A DNA stretch of 64,000 nucleotides from Ureibacillus sp. FSL W7-1570 (GCF_038593265.1 NZ_CP151979.1:868001-932000); one strand, 5' to 3'; positions 18,348 to 28,512 are shown, counted from the first letter of the stretch. A program made the numbers and translations. Notes: a model not told the origin generated them from the letters alone.

Positions 18348-18389
18348 CGAAAAAAAAAAAAACGGATGCTTCCAAAGTTTGAAACATCC
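18348..18389 (-). terminator. Minus-strand hairpin terminator
   Basis: GGATGCTTC and GAAACATCC (18364-18389) pair, followed on the minus strand by more than ten T. A second small inverted repeat, GCGGGA-TTCCCGC, lies at 18410-18430. Before the ISL3 insertion at 18442 these were backup terminators for leftward transcription from cvfC. Confidence 0.6.
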
Positions 18390-18441
18390 ATTCTTCCATC
18401 TTCTTCAAAGCGGGATTCCGTCATTCCCGCCAATTTATTAA

Positions 18442-19937
18442 GGCTCTATAATATTTGGTGTTGGTGAGTATAAACCAGCACCAATTTTTTTGAACAAAAA
18501 AAAATGAGACAGTGACAAAACTCTGGTAAAATGTAATCGCCAAAACACATTTTCCAAAGGAGTTGTGTCACATGTCTCACCATCATTCTATACGAAACCT
18601 ACTCAATATAAAAGACAAAAATATCACATTTGATGAAAATTTTTGTGCAGAAGAACTCATTAAAGGGGTCCAATCAAAAGTCTTTTATGGCCAATTAACT
18701 TACCAACCAAAAGCTTGTTATGCTTGTGGACATGTCTTTGATGTTCAAATCATTAAACACGGTTTTAAAACGTCTCTCATTAAAATGCCTAGCATTTCAG
18801 GTTTTCATACCTACTTAAAATTGCGTAAACAGCGTTATTTCTGTAAACATTGTCATTCCACGTTTACTTTAAAAACGAGCGTCGTGGCTAAAAACTGTTG
18901 TATTTCCAACAATACTAAAGTAGCGATTGCTTTAAACGCCAAAGATAAAATATCCGAAAAAGATATTGCGATGAAACATCATGTTTCTCATGCCACTGTC
19001 AGTCGTGTCATTGACAGCTTTTATAGCTATTATCAACCAAATGTTCACTACCTTCCAAAGCATTTGTGTTTTGATGAGTTTAAATCAGTGAAATCCGCAG
19101 CTGGAGCGATGTCCTTTATTTTCTGCGACTCTGAAACGGGGGAGATTGTGGATATCGTGGAGGACCGGAGATTACATGTCCTCAAAGAGTATTTCTTACG
19201 GTATTCCAAGAAGGCGAGAGATGCGGTAAAAACGATTGTCATCGATATGTACAGCCCTTATATTTCCTTAATCCACGAAGTTTTCCCTAAAGCGGAAATC
19301 GTACTCGACAAATTCCATATCCTCCAACTATTTAGCAGAGCTTTAAACAAAACACGCATCAACGTCATGAATCGGGATAAAAAGAATTACAATAAATTAA
19401 AAAAATACTGGAAGCTCCTTCTGAAAGATCAAACAAAACTTGATTATAAGAACTATAAATATCATCGTTGCTTTAAAAAGCATATGTGTGAGGTGGAGAT
19501 TCTCCACTATCTCATTGATTTAGATTCTGAATTAAAAGCGTCCTATGAGTTATATCAATACGTGCAACATTGCATAAAAATCAAAGACTTTGAGCTCCTA
19601 AAGAAAACATTAGAGAATAAACAAAATATCGTTTCCAGCTATATGAAAACCGCCATCAAGACAATCAACAAATACATCAATTACGTGGAGAATACGTTGA
19701 AATATGATTATAACAACGGCATTTTAGAGGGGATTAATAACAAAATCAAAGTGATTAAACGCATTTCTTTCGGTTATCGATCCTTCTATCACTTTAGAAA
19801 CCGAATATTCATTACCCAAAACTTAGCGAAAATAAAAACAGCTTAGGGGAACCTCGAATTTCCCCTAAGCCATCCGATTACATATTACCAAATAATGTAA
19901 CTAAAATTTATTCACCAACACCATTTGACAAAGAACC
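18442..19937 (+). mobile_element. Complete ISL3-family insertion sequence with 8-bp target duplication
   Basis: The terminal inverted repeats start GGCTCT (left) and GGTTCT (right, reverse complement) and share TGGTGTTGGTGA. The element is 1496 bp. It is bordered on both sides by TTTATTAA (18434-18441 and 19938-19945), the 8-bp duplication expected of ISL3 elements. It contains one intact transposase gene and is therefore probably a recent, potentially active copy. Confidence 0.93.
18572..19846 (+). CDS. ISL3-family transposase
   Basis: A 424-residue intact DDE transposase. The N-terminus carries paired Cys clusters (CYACGHVF and CKHCHSTF) of the zf-ISL3 domain; a helix-turn-helix (KDIAMKHHVSHATVSRVI) follows. 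The catalytic acids are in CFDEFKS, IDMYSPY and LEGINNKIK. AAAGGAG lies 9 nt before ATG 18572, which is preferred over the in-frame TTG 18563. Sequence similarity to the broken transposase at 3984-5329 is low, so this is a different ISL3 subgroup, and it has no passenger gene. Confidence 0.93.
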   Translation: MSHHHSIRNLLNIKDKNITFDENFCAEELIKGVQSKVFYGQLTYQPKACYACGHVFDVQIIKHGFKTSLIKMPSISGFHTYLKLRKQRYFCKHCHSTFTLKTSVVAKNCCISNNTKVAIALNAKDKISEKDIAMKHHVSHATVSRVIDSFYSYYQPNVHYLPKHLCFDEFKSVKSAAGAMSFIFCDSETGEIVDIVEDRRLHVLKEYFLRYSKKARDAVKTIVIDMYSPYISLIHEVFPKAEIVLDKFHILQLFSRALNKTRINVMNRDKKNYNKLKKYWKLLLKDQTKLDYKNYKYHRCFKKHMCEVEILHYLIDLDSELKASYELYQYVQHCIKIKDFELLKKTLENKQNIVSSYMKTAIKTINKYINYVENTLKYDYNNGILEGINNKIKVIKRISFGYRSFYHFRNRIFITQNLAKIKTA

Positions 19938-19940
19938 TTT

Positions 19941-19978
19941 ATTAAAAGGGCTTGTCCTTCTTCCCTGGACAAGCCCTT
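19941..19978 (-). terminator. Terminator of cvfC
   Basis: AAGGGCTTGTCC (19947-19958) and GGACAAGCCCTT (19967-19978) form a perfect 12-bp stem, followed on the minus strand by TTTTAATAAA. The ISL3 element is inserted exactly at its distal edge. Confidence 0.85.
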
Positions 19979-20059
19979 ACTTTCTTCATTAATTATTTCT
20001 CTCTAGTCTAATGTCACTGAAGCTGAACGCAGTTTAACATCAAACCCGCTTATATAATG

Positions 20060-21175
20060 TTAATTATTTCTCTCCATCATCTGCTTCCAGACGGAGCCTT
20101 TTGCTTCCTCGCCCTGTTCGATGCGGGCAATGGCCATTTTCACTTGCAGCCTTACTTCAAATTCCGGATCGTTTTCCGCTTCCCGCAATGTAGGAAGGCA
20201 GCGCTCCGTTCCGGATTCATATAAAAACATCGCCGCGCGCCAACGCACCAATTTATTTTTATCCTTCAACGCTTCCATCATGGCCGGTTCAAACTCCACA
20301 AAACCGAGGTCGCTCATGCAATCCCCCGCTGTCCGGCGAACGGCTGGACTTTTATCTTTCAACGCACGGATCAAGAGTGGCACAACCGCCTTATCGTCTA
20401 TCATGCCCAAATATACTGTGGCAAGTCTCCGTATCGACATTTGCTCATCCTCAAGCGCTTTCTCAAGCAACGGCAAATCATCCAAATCGGGATCCGGGAT
20501 TTGATCGAGCATTTGGAAACGTTCTTTCCAATCCTCCACACTAAATTCTTCCACCGTAATTTTTCTGCGTTTGACCGTTTCCTGCTTTTTGGCATTGGCC
20601 GCTTCCACAATGCGGGCAACCCGTTCTTCCGGATAGGTCGCTTCGATTTCCCTCAACACGCTTTGGGCGATTTCTTCCTTATCTCCATAACGGATACCGA
20701 AGTCTGCCCATTTCCGTTCCATGATATAGTTTTCATCGGTTTTATCGATTTTGATTTGTTGGAATGCTTTTATGAATCGATCCCCCGTGGAAATCCGGTG
20801 CTCGCCGGAAGCATCGAACACTTTGATTTGGAGCGGCAATCCCCGGAACATTTGCACATGGACGAACACTTCCCCATAGTGGTCGACCGCCTGCTCTCCC
20901 TGTTCCACATGTTCCGTTTGTTCGCCGAGAGCGTTGCGGACTTGGGATAAAATCGTTTCCCACTGGTATTTCGGATTCCGTTCCACCGCCAAAAAATCCG
21001 CCACACGGTAAACGCCCTTGACCCCTTCAATGTTTAAAATTTCCCGGATTTCAACCGGCGCATCATCCACATTCTCCTTCGTATAATTAAAGCTTTTGCC
21101 GAATGGCAATTCTTCATCCACCACGACTTTCATCGTGTTGGGGCTCGGCGTCGGTTCGATTGTTACAATCTTCAA
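20060..21175 (-). CDS. cvfC: Conserved virulence factor C family (YpgR-like) HEAT-repeat protein
   Basis: A 371-residue cytosolic protein. Residues 1-85 are an Nfu/NifU N-terminal domain (EPTPSPNTMKVVV, FFLAVERNPKYQWE-like end); the middle is the 'virulence factor' domain; residues 235-365 are HEAT-like repeats (LATVYLGMIDDKAVVPLLI, RALKDKSPAVRRTAGD, RWRAAMFLYESG). The architecture matches Staphylococcus CvfC and B. subtilis YpgR, whose biochemical role is not established; the Nfu-like part hints at iron-sulfur or metal handling. The start is TTG 21175 with GGAGGGG 7 nt upstream. It follows the ABC-F gene by 25 bp and is probably co-transcribed. A 15-bp copy of its 3' end recurs 71 bp below the stop (19989-20003). 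Confidence 0.85.
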   Translation of the reverse strand: MKIVTIEPTPSPNTMKVVVDEELPFGKSFNYTKENVDDAPVEIREILNIEGVKGVYRVADFLAVERNPKYQWETILSQVRNALGEQTEHVEQGEQAVDHYGEVFVHVQMFRGLPLQIKVFDASGEHRISTGDRFIKAFQQIKIDKTDENYIMERKWADFGIRYGDKEEIAQSVLREIEATYPEERVARIVEAANAKKQETVKRRKITVEEFSVEDWKERFQMLDQIPDPDLDDLPLLEKALEDEQMSIRRLATVYLGMIDDKAVVPLLIRALKDKSPAVRRTAGDCMSDLGFVEFEPAMMEALKDKNKLVRWRAAMFLYESGTERCLPTLREAENDPEFEVRLQVKMAIARIEQGEEAKGSVWKQMMERNN

Positions 21176-21200
21176 GAATCTTCCCCTCCGTTTTCAATCC

Positions 21201-23090
21201 TTATTTTCCATTGACAATTTCATCCAAATACGTCCATCTTTCAATGAGGCGCTCATATTCCGCGTTGAGCTCGTTCAATTTTTCCGTATACTCTTGCAGT
21301 TTCACATAATCCGAACCGCATCCGGCCATCAGTTCTTCCGTTTCGGCGATCGCCTCTTCCACTTGGGCGATGGTTTCTTCGATCGTTTCCCATTCTTTCT
21401 GTTCTTTGTATGTCAGCTTTCGTTTCTCCGTTTTCGGCTTTTCCTGTTTCGGTTTTTCTTGCTTTTCCGCTTTTGATTCCGACTTTTCAACCGCGGATTT
21501 CTTCGCCAAATATTCCGTATACAGATCAAAGCTCTCTTCCACATTTCCCTTGCCGTCCAAAATCCATAACTTTTTCGCTATCCGGTCTAGGAAGAAACGG
21601 TCATGGGAAATGGTGATGACCACGCCCGGAAAATGTTCAATAAAATCTTCCAACACGCCCAATGTTTCAATATCCAAATCGTTCGTCGGCTCGTCCAATA
21701 ACAGGACATTCGGCTGTTCCATCAGCAGTCTCAACAAATGGAGCCGTTTCCGCTCCCCGCCGGACAATTTTCCAATTGGCGTTCCATGGGTATGTAACGG
21801 GAATAAAAATCTCTCCAACATTTGGGCAGCGGAATAGCGGACCCCTTCCGAATCGGTGATGTCATTGGACGCTTCACGGATGTATTCAATCATCCGCTGA
21901 TTTTCATTCATTTCCGGCAGCACCTGATGGAAGTGGGCAATTTTCACGGTTGGGCCGACGATCACTTCCCCCGCATCCGGTTCCAATTCCCCGGCCAATA
22001 TTTTTAATAAAGTCGATTTCCCGTAACCATTCGCTCCGACAATTCCAATCCGGTCGCCCTGCTGAATCAGGAAATCAAAATCCTTTAATATCACACGGTC
22101 ACCGAAAGATTTGGACAAAGAAACGCCTTCCAACACCTTTTTCCCTAAACGGGTTGTGGATAGGGACATATCCAGTTTTGCATCGTCCGCATTTCGGTCA
22201 ATTTGCTTTTCCAATTCTTCAAAGCGTTGGATTCTCGCCTTTTGTTTCGTGGTTCTGGCTTTTGCCCCGCGGCGGATCCATTTCAATTCATTGCGGTAAC
22301 GGTTGCGGAGTTTTTCCTGCGTCGCCTGTCTGTTTTCTTCCCGAATCGCACGGGCTTCCAAAAAGTCGGCGTAATTGCCGGTATGGCGATAAAGGGTTTG
22401 ATCCGCAAGCTCATAAATGTGCGTCGCGATTTCATCCAAAAAGTAACGGTCATGGGTGATGAAAATGATGGCCCCTTTCAACCGGAGAATCATTTCCTGG
22501 AGCCATTCCGTCGATTCCGCATCGAGATGGTTCGTCGGCTCATCCAACAAATAAAGATCGGCCGGTTCAATCAACACTTTGGCCAAAGCGACCCGTTTTT
22601 GCTGTCCGCCGGATAAATTGGAGACCTGCTCATCAAACATATCAATGCCAAGTTTCGTCAAAGCCTGTTTGGCAAGGGCATTGACATCCCATGCCTTTTC
22701 CGCATCCATCCGCTGCTGGAGCTGGAACAATTTGTTTTGCAACGTTTCCGATTCCGGATGAAGGCTTAATTCTTTTACGACTTCCTCATACTCCCGGTTC
22801 AACTGCAAAATCGGCGAGTTTCCGGAAAAGACCGCTTGCAGTACCGTCACATTTTCTTCAAAAACCGGTTTTTGCGGCAGGTAGGCGATGCGATATTTGT
22901 TCGGATGATCCATCTCGATGGAATCCGCTTCCTGCTCTCCCGCCAAAATGGAAAGCAAGGTGGATTTGCCGGTTCCGTTGATGCCGATCAGTCCGGCCCG
23001 CTCCCCCTCGTAAATCGTAAATTCCACATTTTTAAATAACGTTTTATCTCCTACGGTTTTCGTCAAATTCGAAACTATCAAATGACTCAT
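21201..23090 (-). CDS. ABC-F family ribosome-associated ATPase (YfmR/Uup-like)
   Basis: A 629-residue soluble protein with two ABC ATPase domains and no membrane spans. Walker A motifs are GINGTGKSTL and GANGYGKSTL; signatures are LSGGQQKRVAL and LSGGERKRLHL; Walker B regions are LYLLDEPTNHLD and VLLLDEPTNDLD. A charged linker follows domain one, and a Lys/Glu-rich coiled coil forms the C-terminus (about 545-629). This layout and length match YfmR/Uup, translation factors that act at the ribosomal E site on stalled or Pro-rich translation. The frame is open to 23276, but the conserved start is MSHLIVSNLTK at ATG 23090, with AGAGAAG upstream. It is cotranscribed with cvfC. Confidence 0.9.
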   Translation of the reverse strand: MSHLIVSNLTKTVGDKTLFKNVEFTIYEGERAGLIGINGTGKSTLLSILAGEQEADSIEMDHPNKYRIAYLPQKPVFEENVTVLQAVFSGNSPILQLNREYEEVVKELSLHPESETLQNKLFQLQQRMDAEKAWDVNALAKQALTKLGIDMFDEQVSNLSGGQQKRVALAKVLIEPADLYLLDEPTNHLDAESTEWLQEMILRLKGAIIFITHDRYFLDEIATHIYELADQTLYRHTGNYADFLEARAIREENRQATQEKLRNRYRNELKWIRRGAKARTTKQKARIQRFEELEKQIDRNADDAKLDMSLSTTRLGKKVLEGVSLSKSFGDRVILKDFDFLIQQGDRIGIVGANGYGKSTLLKILAGELEPDAGEVIVGPTVKIAHFHQVLPEMNENQRMIEYIREASNDITDSEGVRYSAAQMLERFLFPLHTHGTPIGKLSGGERKRLHLLRLLMEQPNVLLLDEPTNDLDIETLGVLEDFIEHFPGVVITISHDRFFLDRIAKKLWILDGKGNVEESFDLYTEYLAKKSAVEKSESKAEKQEKPKQEKPKTEKRKLTYKEQKEWETIEETIAQVEEAIAETEELMAGCGSDYVKLQEYTEKLNELNAEYERLIERWTYLDEIVNGK

Positions 23091-23365
23091 CGATTTCATC
23101 TTCTCTTTCAATATAGAATTCCATTCTTTATTATATAGAAATTTTGATGGGCATGTACAATATGAAGTCACTTGATGCAAAAGGCGGCCGCCTTTTTCGC
23201 TTCCATCCCTGGACATCGCTCGTGATAAAATTATTTTTAAATAATATATTCCAAATTTTATGTCAATCACATGCATGGATGGGTTTATTGGTTGATGTAT
23301 GGAGATTTATCGACAAATTATGAAACAATTATTGTCCATTTTATGAATTATTACTATTTGCATAG

Positions 23366-23379
23366 TGTAAACGCTTTTT
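23366..23379. promoter_or_regulatory. Weak cre-like site upstream of qoxA
   Basis: TGTAAACGCTTTTT matches 12 of 14 positions of the CcpA operator consensus, about 90 nt before the qoxA start. Carbon control of qox is known in Bacillus, but the match is imperfect. Confidence 0.35.
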
Positions 23380-23468
23380 ATTTTTTTATTTTGATATATT
23401 ATTGAGTCAAACATATTTTAGGACGTCGAAAAGGGTTTTTCTTTTTGACCATCGAAAGGAGCACTTCA

Positions 23469-24386
23469 ATGAAACTCAAAGGAACACTACTGTTGTTACT
23501 TTCCATGCTTGTCGTCTTCCTTAGCGGTTGTGAACCTTTATTAGTGTTGGATCCAAAAGGGCCACAAGCGGAACGGCAAGCAAGCGATATTATAATCTCC
23601 ATTGGTATTATGGCGTTTATTGTCATTGTCGTGATGGTTTTACTTGTATACATGCTTGTCAAATATCGGGCATCCAGACTGCCTGAGGATTATGAACCCC
23701 CTCATATTGAGGGAAATCCGATTTTAGAGGGAATTCTTATTGGAGTTCCAATCATTATTGTCGCCATTCTTTCTGTTATTACGGTGAAAAGCAACTATAT
23801 TGTCGAGTCGACACCTGAAGGATATGAAGATCAGGAACCATTGGTGATTTACGCTTCATCTTCCAACTGGAAATGGCATTTCAGCTACCCTGAGCAGGAT
23901 ATCGAAACAGTGAACTACCTGTATATTCCAACCGATCGTCCAATCGAGTTCAAACTTTATTCGTTCGGCCCAATCACAAGTTTCTGGATTCCGCAATTGG
24001 GCGGACAAAAATATGCCATGGCGGACATGGTGACGACACTCCACTTGGCTGCGGAAACACCAGGGGAATATATGGGACGGAATGCAAACTTTAGTGGTAA
24101 AGGTTTTGCGGAAAATACATTTACCGTTACCGCCATGACTCAAACAGAATTTGACGAGTGGGTGGATGAAGTGCATGAAACGGCTGAACCCCTCACAGAA
24201 GATACGTTTGAACAACTATTGGAACCAGGCCATCTAGGAAGAATGACTTTCACCGGAACGCATCTGGGATTCTCTCCTGCACCGGAGCATGAACATTCTG
24301 ACGATGAGATGGATTCCGGAGAAGAACACGAAATGTATTCTGGAAAAGAACACAAAATGCATTCCGAACATGCGGCTCACGAATAA
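23469..24386 (+). CDS. qoxA: Cytochrome aa3 quinol oxidase subunit II
   Basis: Subunit II of the proton-pumping menaquinol oxidase. A lipoprotein signal ends in LSGC (Cys about residue 20), followed by two membrane spans and a periplasm-facing cupredoxin domain. The CuA-binding cysteines are absent, as expected for a quinol and not a cytochrome c oxidase. ATG 23469, with AAAGGAG 8 nt upstream, is preferred over upstream in-frame codons. The last 35 residues form an unusual His/Glu/Met-rich tail (EHEHSDDEMDSGEEHEM...) that could bind metal. It is first in the qoxABCD operon. Confidence 0.93.
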   Translation: MKLKGTLLLLLSMLVVFLSGCEPLLVLDPKGPQAERQASDIIISIGIMAFIVIVVMVLLVYMLVKYRASRLPEDYEPPHIEGNPILEGILIGVPIIIVAILSVITVKSNYIVESTPEGYEDQEPLVIYASSSNWKWHFSYPEQDIETVNYLYIPTDRPIEFKLYSFGPITSFWIPQLGGQKYAMADMVTTLHLAAETPGEYMGRNANFSGKGFAENTFTVTAMTQTEFDEWVDEVHETAEPLTEDTFEQLLEPGHLGRMTFTGTHLGFSPAPEHEHSDDEMDSGEEHEMYSGKEHKMHSEHAAHE

Positions 24387-24434
24387 ATTTGAATCTAGCA
24401 GTTTTCGCAATATATTTTGAGAGGAGAAAATTCG

Positions 24435-26423
24435 ATGGAATTTTTTGAACGATTTGCGGTGCCGAATCCAAACCCGGCCATTTATGCATCCATGGTAGCC
24501 ATCGTCGTCGTATCCCTCGCCATCATCTTTGGGTTGACCTACTTTAAAAAATGGGGTTACCTATGGCGGGAATGGTTGACAACAGTGGACCATAAAAAAA
24601 TTGGGATGATGTATTTAATCTCTGCGCTATTGATGCTGTTCCGCGGTGGAGTGGATGCCCTCATGTTACGGGCACAGCTTTCCATGCCGGATAATAAATT
24701 GCTTGACCCTCAACATTACAATGAAGTGTTTTCAACCCACGGTATTGTCATGATCATCTTTATGGCGATGCCGTTCATCTTCGCTTTTATGAACCTTATT
24801 GTTCCATTGCAAATCGGGGCTCGTGATGTGGCGTTCCCTAGACTGAACGCCATCAGCTTCTGGTTATTTGCTGCCGGGGCGATGCTATTTAACATTTCCT
24901 TCGTCATTGGCGGTTCACCGGATGCAGGATGGACATCCTACTTCCCTCTTGCCGGCACGGAATTCAGTGAATCTGTCGGAACGAACTATTACATGATCGC
25001 CATTCAGATTTCCGGGATCGGTTCCCTGATGACCGGAATCAATATGATTACGACGATTTTAAAAATGCGCGCACCTGGCATGACCTTGATGAAAATGCCG
25101 ATGTTCACATGGGCCAGCTTTATGGCATGTGTCATCATCATCTTTGCCTTCCCGGTATTGACCATCGCGTTATTGATGGGAACAACCGACCGTTTGTTTG
25201 CAACAAACTTCTTTACGACAACAAATGGCGGTATGGACATGCTTTGGGCAAACTTCTTCTGGGTTTGGGGACACCCTGAAGTGTACATCTTGATCTTGCC
25301 CGCCTTTGGGATCTACAGTGAAGTGATTTCCACTTTCTCCGGCCGAAACCTTTACGGTTACAAATCCATGGTCGGCTCTATGGTCATTATTTCTTTGCTA
25401 TCATTCCTTGTTTGGACCCACCACTTCTTTACAATGGGTCAAGGCGCGCTCACAAACAGCATTTTCTCCATTTCCACAATGGCGATTGCGGTGCCGACAG
25501 GAGTGAAAATTTTCAACTGGCTGCTCACGATGTGGAAAGGGAAAATCCGTTTTACCGTTCCAATGCTTTACTCAGTCGGATTTATTCCACTGTTCACCAT
25601 CGGGGGCGTGACCGGAGTCATGCTGGCCATGTCAGCGGCGGACTATCAATATCACAATACAATGTTTTTGGTCGCCCACTTCCATAACACGATCATTCCG
25701 GGCGTTGTCTTCGCGATGCTGGCTGGACTCACGTACTACTGGCCTAAAATGTTTGGCTTTATGTTAAATGAACGGATTGGGAAATGGGGCTTCTGGTTCT
25801 TATCCATTGGATTTGTTCTCGCCTTCTTCCCGATGTACATCACAGGCTTGAACGGACAAGCCCGCCGTATGTACACATACTCTGAAGCGACAGGTTTCGG
25901 ACCTTTGAACTTCGTCGCATTCATCGGTGCAGGTTTGATGGCGATCGCCTTCTGTCTCATTGTCTATAACATTTTTTATAGTATCAAACACTCTCCAAGA
26001 AACGTTGGAGACGATCCATGGAATGCCCGCTCTTTGGAATGGGCCACTCACAATCCGGTGCCGGAATACAACTTTGCCCGCACGCCTCATGTGGCTTCCA
26101 GCGAAGCGTTCTGGGACGCGAAAAAACATGGGCATGAATTGTTCAAAGGCGAAATTGAAGAAATCCATATGCCTAATAACAGCGGAGTGCCGTTCATTAT
26201 GGGTGTCATCTTCTTCATTGCAGGCTTCTCCTTCGTCTTTGCATTATGGGTTCCTGCGGTTGTCTCTTTAATCGGCATTTTTGCTTGCATGGTGCTACGT
26301 TCCTTTGAAAAAGATGACGGACGCCACATTTCGGTGGAAGAAATCAAAGCGACGGAAAGCAAATTTGAATCTGCGGAGGAAATTAAAACAGCCGTAAGCA
26401 CGTATGGAGGTGCCAATTCATGA
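24435..26423 (+). CDS. qoxB: Cytochrome aa3 quinol oxidase subunit I
   Basis: The 662-residue catalytic subunit of the heme-copper oxidase, binding the low-spin heme and the heme-CuB centre where oxygen is reduced. The CuB/His motif [15 protein letters not shown] (near residue 275) and the later THHFFTMG and HFHNTI motifs carry the metal ligands. GAGGAGAA lies upstream of ATG 24435. The stop overlaps the start of qoxC by four bases (ATGA). Confidence 0.96.
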   Translation: MEFFERFAVPNPNPAIYASMVAIVVVSLAIIFGLTYFKKWGYLWREWLTTVDHKKIGMMYLISALLMLFRGGVDALMLRAQLSMPDNKLLDPQHYNEVFSTHGIVMIIFMAMPFIFAFMNLIVPLQIGARDVAFPRLNAISFWLFAAGAMLFNISFVIGGSPDAGWTSYFPLAGTEFSESVGTNYYMIAIQISGIGSLMTGINMITTILKMRAPGMTLMKMPMFTWASFMACVIIIFAFPVLTIALLMGTTDRLFATNFFTTTNGGMDMLWANFFWVWGHPEVYILILPAFGIYSEVISTFSGRNLYGYKSMVGSMVIISLLSFLVWTHHFFTMGQGALTNSIFSISTMAIAVPTGVKIFNWLLTMWKGKIRFTVPMLYSVGFIPLFTIGGVTGVMLAMSAADYQYHNTMFLVAHFHNTIIPGVVFAMLAGLTYYWPKMFGFMLNERIGKWGFWFLSIGFVLAFFPMYITGLNGQARRMYTYSEATGFGPLNFVAFIGAGLMAIAFCLIVYNIFYSIKHSPRNVGDDPWNARSLEWATHNPVPEYNFARTPHVASSEAFWDAKKHGHELFKGEIEEIHMPNNSGVPFIMGVIFFIAGFSFVFALWVPAVVSLIGIFACMVLRSFEKDDGRHISVEEIKATESKFESAEEIKTAVSTYGGANS

Positions 26424-27016
26424 AAATCGATCACACGCAGCCTCTTGAATATAGTACGCACCAAAACCAATTGAACATTTTTGGTTTTTGGATTTTCCTT
26501 GGTGCGGAGATTATGTTGTTTGCCACCCTGTTCACAGCTTATTTCATCATGGAAAACCGGACCGGGAATGGACCGGCCGGACCGGAAATTTTCGAAATCA
26601 GTCCAGTGTTGTTTGAAACGTTTATTTTGTTAACAAGCAGCTTCACCATCGGCCTTGCCGTACATGCCATGAGAATCGGACGAAAAAAAGCGATGCTCGC
26701 CTTTCTGGGAATCACCCTTTTGCTCGGCGTTGCTTTCCTTTCAGCTGAAATCAATGAATTTGTACACTACTACCATGTGGGTGCCACTTATCAAACAAGC
26801 GGATTCACCGCCGCCTTGCTTACGACACTCGGAACCCACGGGGGCCACGTCACCCTTGGTTTCTTCTGGGGATTATGCATCTTTATCCAGGTGATGAGAG
26901 ACGGGATTAATCCTCGTACAGCGAACAAATCCTTCATCTTTTCTCTCTACTGGCACTTCTTGGATGTTGTCTGGATTTTCATCTTCAGCTTCATCTACTT
27001 GAAAGGATTGATGTGA
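26420..27016 (+). CDS. qoxC: Cytochrome aa3 quinol oxidase subunit III
   Basis: A 198-residue membrane protein of the COX3 family with five spans. [18 protein letters not shown] and the [12 protein letters not shown] segment are characteristic. It stabilises the catalytic subunit. Its start overlaps the qoxB stop, and qoxD starts 1 bp after its stop, so translation of the operon is tightly coupled. Confidence 0.95.
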   Translation: MKIDHTQPLEYSTHQNQLNIFGFWIFLGAEIMLFATLFTAYFIMENRTGNGPAGPEIFEISPVLFETFILLTSSFTIGLAVHAMRIGRKKAMLAFLGITLLLGVAFLSAEINEFVHYYHVGATYQTSGFTAALLTTLGTHGGHVTLGFFWGLCIFIQVMRDGINPRTANKSFIFSLYWHFLDVVWIFIFSFIYLKGLM

Positions 27017-27017
27017 T

Positions 27018-27299
27018 ATGAAAGAATTGTTTCCTGCGAAACAGGTCGGCGGCTATATTTTTTCATTGGTGTTGACCTTGGTTGCATTGCTCGTGTATTT
27101 ATTGGATTTCACTTTTCCCGTGGCAATGACGATTCTTCTTGTGACCGCTTTTGTACAAGCCTCAGTGCAGCTCGTGCTGTTTATGCACGCCGGTGAAACG
27201 GAAGATGGCAAAGCGATTTATACGAATGTCCTATATGGAATCATTATCGCTGTGGTAACAATCATCGGTTCACTATTAATCTTTGTTTGGGATATGTAA
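27018..27299 (+). CDS. qoxD: Cytochrome aa3 quinol oxidase subunit IV
   Basis: A 93-residue protein with three spans of the COX4_pro family. FMHAGETEDGKAIYTN-like sequence between spans two and three is the usual conserved segment. It is the last gene of qoxABCD and is followed by a long terminator. Confidence 0.93.
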   Translation: MKELFPAKQVGGYIFSLVLTLVALLVYLLDFTFPVAMTILLVTAFVQASVQLVLFMHAGETEDGKAIYTNVLYGIIIAVVTIIGSLLIFVWDM

Positions 27300-27309
27300 T
27301 GTGAACTGC

Positions 27310-27360
27310 AAAAAGGAGAAAGGAGATTTGAGCGGACCTCAAATCATCCTTTCTCCTTTT
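27310..27360. terminator. Bidirectional terminator after qoxD
   Basis: AAAAGGAGAAAGGA...GATTTGAG pairs with CTCAAATC...TCCTTTCTCCTTTT over about 20 bp (27310-27360), with T-rich tails in both directions. It serves qox on the plus strand and the convergent 27363 gene on the minus strand. Confidence 0.9.
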
Positions 27361-27362
27361 AT

Positions 27363-27548
27363 TTATGTATCCATTGGCTTATTTAGTTCCATTAAATATA
27401 GAAACAGGCCGATGAGCAACAAGTAGATGCCGCTGTTGACGATTCCGATGCCGTACCAAAAAGAAACATCGAAAATAAAACTGCTGAAAAGCAATAGAAT
27501 CCCAAGTACAAACAGAAAAGCGGAAGTCTTAAGAAAAAAATGTAACAA
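27363..27548 (-). CDS. Small two-span membrane protein
   Basis: A 61-residue hydrophobic protein with two predicted membrane spans (FLFVLGILLLFSSFIF and GIVNSGIYLLLIGLFLYLM). TTG 27548 is preceded by GAGGGGG at 8 nt, a convincing start. It converges on qoxD and shares its terminator. I do not recognise a family and propose no function. Confidence 0.6.
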   Translation of the reverse strand: MLHFFLKTSAFLFVLGILLLFSSFIFDVSFWYGIGIVNSGIYLLLIGLFLYLMELNKPMDT

Positions 27549-27795
27549 TGAAAATCCCCCTCGAGTCCGGAAAGTGAATACAGTTTATGCTGATTGTTCA
27601 CAATTTAGACAAATTTTTATTTATCAGTACCCCACTTTCTTCATTTTTAAACAGATTGTTTTCAAAAATGCCTATTATTCTTCTTAAGACTGATAATCAG
27701 AGGGTAAATTCTTCCCCATCTGCCATTCAAGGGTTCTCGAAGGGGATGGACATCGACAATATAGGTCACGGACATACCCAATCATAAAGGACATT

Positions 27796-28512
27796 CTATT
27801 TTTTGAGATGTTTAAATAACACTTCTTTAAACGCTTGATCGTGCTCAATGCGAAAGGCTGCTTCAAAACTTTCTTCCCGCTGTTTGATCATAAATTGTTT
27901 TGTGAATCGCAAGGTGTCTGAAGGAGCTTCTAAAATTTGCTTTGCAATTTCAATGGATTTACTTAATACTTGTCCATGTTCCACCAGATAATTCACGAAG
28001 CCGATGTCATGTGCTTTGTTGGCATCCAGTTTTCTTCCTGTAAAACAAAGATCCTTCGCAATCCCTTCCCCCACAATCCAAGAGAGCGGTGTATAAATAG
28101 GCGGGGCGCCAAACTTGATTTCTGGATGGGCAAAAACGGCATCGATTGAGCTGACCCTTAAATCACAGAGCGTTGCCAAATCAAAGCCTCCCCCAAAGGC
28201 CAATCCGTTGACGCCGGCAATCATCGGCTTTGGAAAATGCCAGACATCCCGATGGTATTTGGCGGAAGACTCATAGATTTCATCAAATAAAGCCGGGTCT
28301 TGAAACTCCGTTAAATCAAAACCGCTGGAAAATGCGTTGCCCGCCCCTGTAATGATCACAACACCGATATGCTCCGAATCCTTCCATCTGTTCAAATATT
28401 CCGAAATTTTTCTTCGCATTGAAATGTTTAAGGCATTCTTTTTTTCTGGCCGATTCAACGTAATGATCCCGATTCCATCTTCTCTTTCCTTCACCACGAT
28501 TGCTTCATCCAT
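27796..28512 (-). CDS. Enoyl-CoA hydratase/isomerase family protein
   Basis: A 238-residue crotonase-fold protein. ITLNRPEKKNALN near residue 16 and the oxyanion-hole motifs AFSSGFDL (about 62) and GLAFGGGFDLATLCDLR (about 103) are intact. The position of the usual second catalytic Glu is occupied within HPEIKFGAPPIYT, so a hydratase or isomerase activity on an acyl-CoA is plausible, but the substrate is not defined. ATG 28512, with AAGGGGG upstream, is chosen over the in-frame ATG 28530. No other fatty-acid or catabolic genes are adjacent. Confidence 0.82.
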   Translation of the reverse strand: MDEAIVVKEREDGIGIITLNRPEKKNALNISMRRKISEYLNRWKDSEHIGVVIITGAGNAFSSGFDLTEFQDPALFDEIYESSAKYHRDVWHFPKPMIAGVNGLAFGGGFDLATLCDLRVSSIDAVFAHPEIKFGAPPIYTPLSWIVGEGIAKDLCFTGRKLDANKAHDIGFVNYLVEHGQVLSKSIEIAKQILEAPSDTLRFTKQFMIKQREESFEAAFRIEHDQAFKEVLFKHLKK

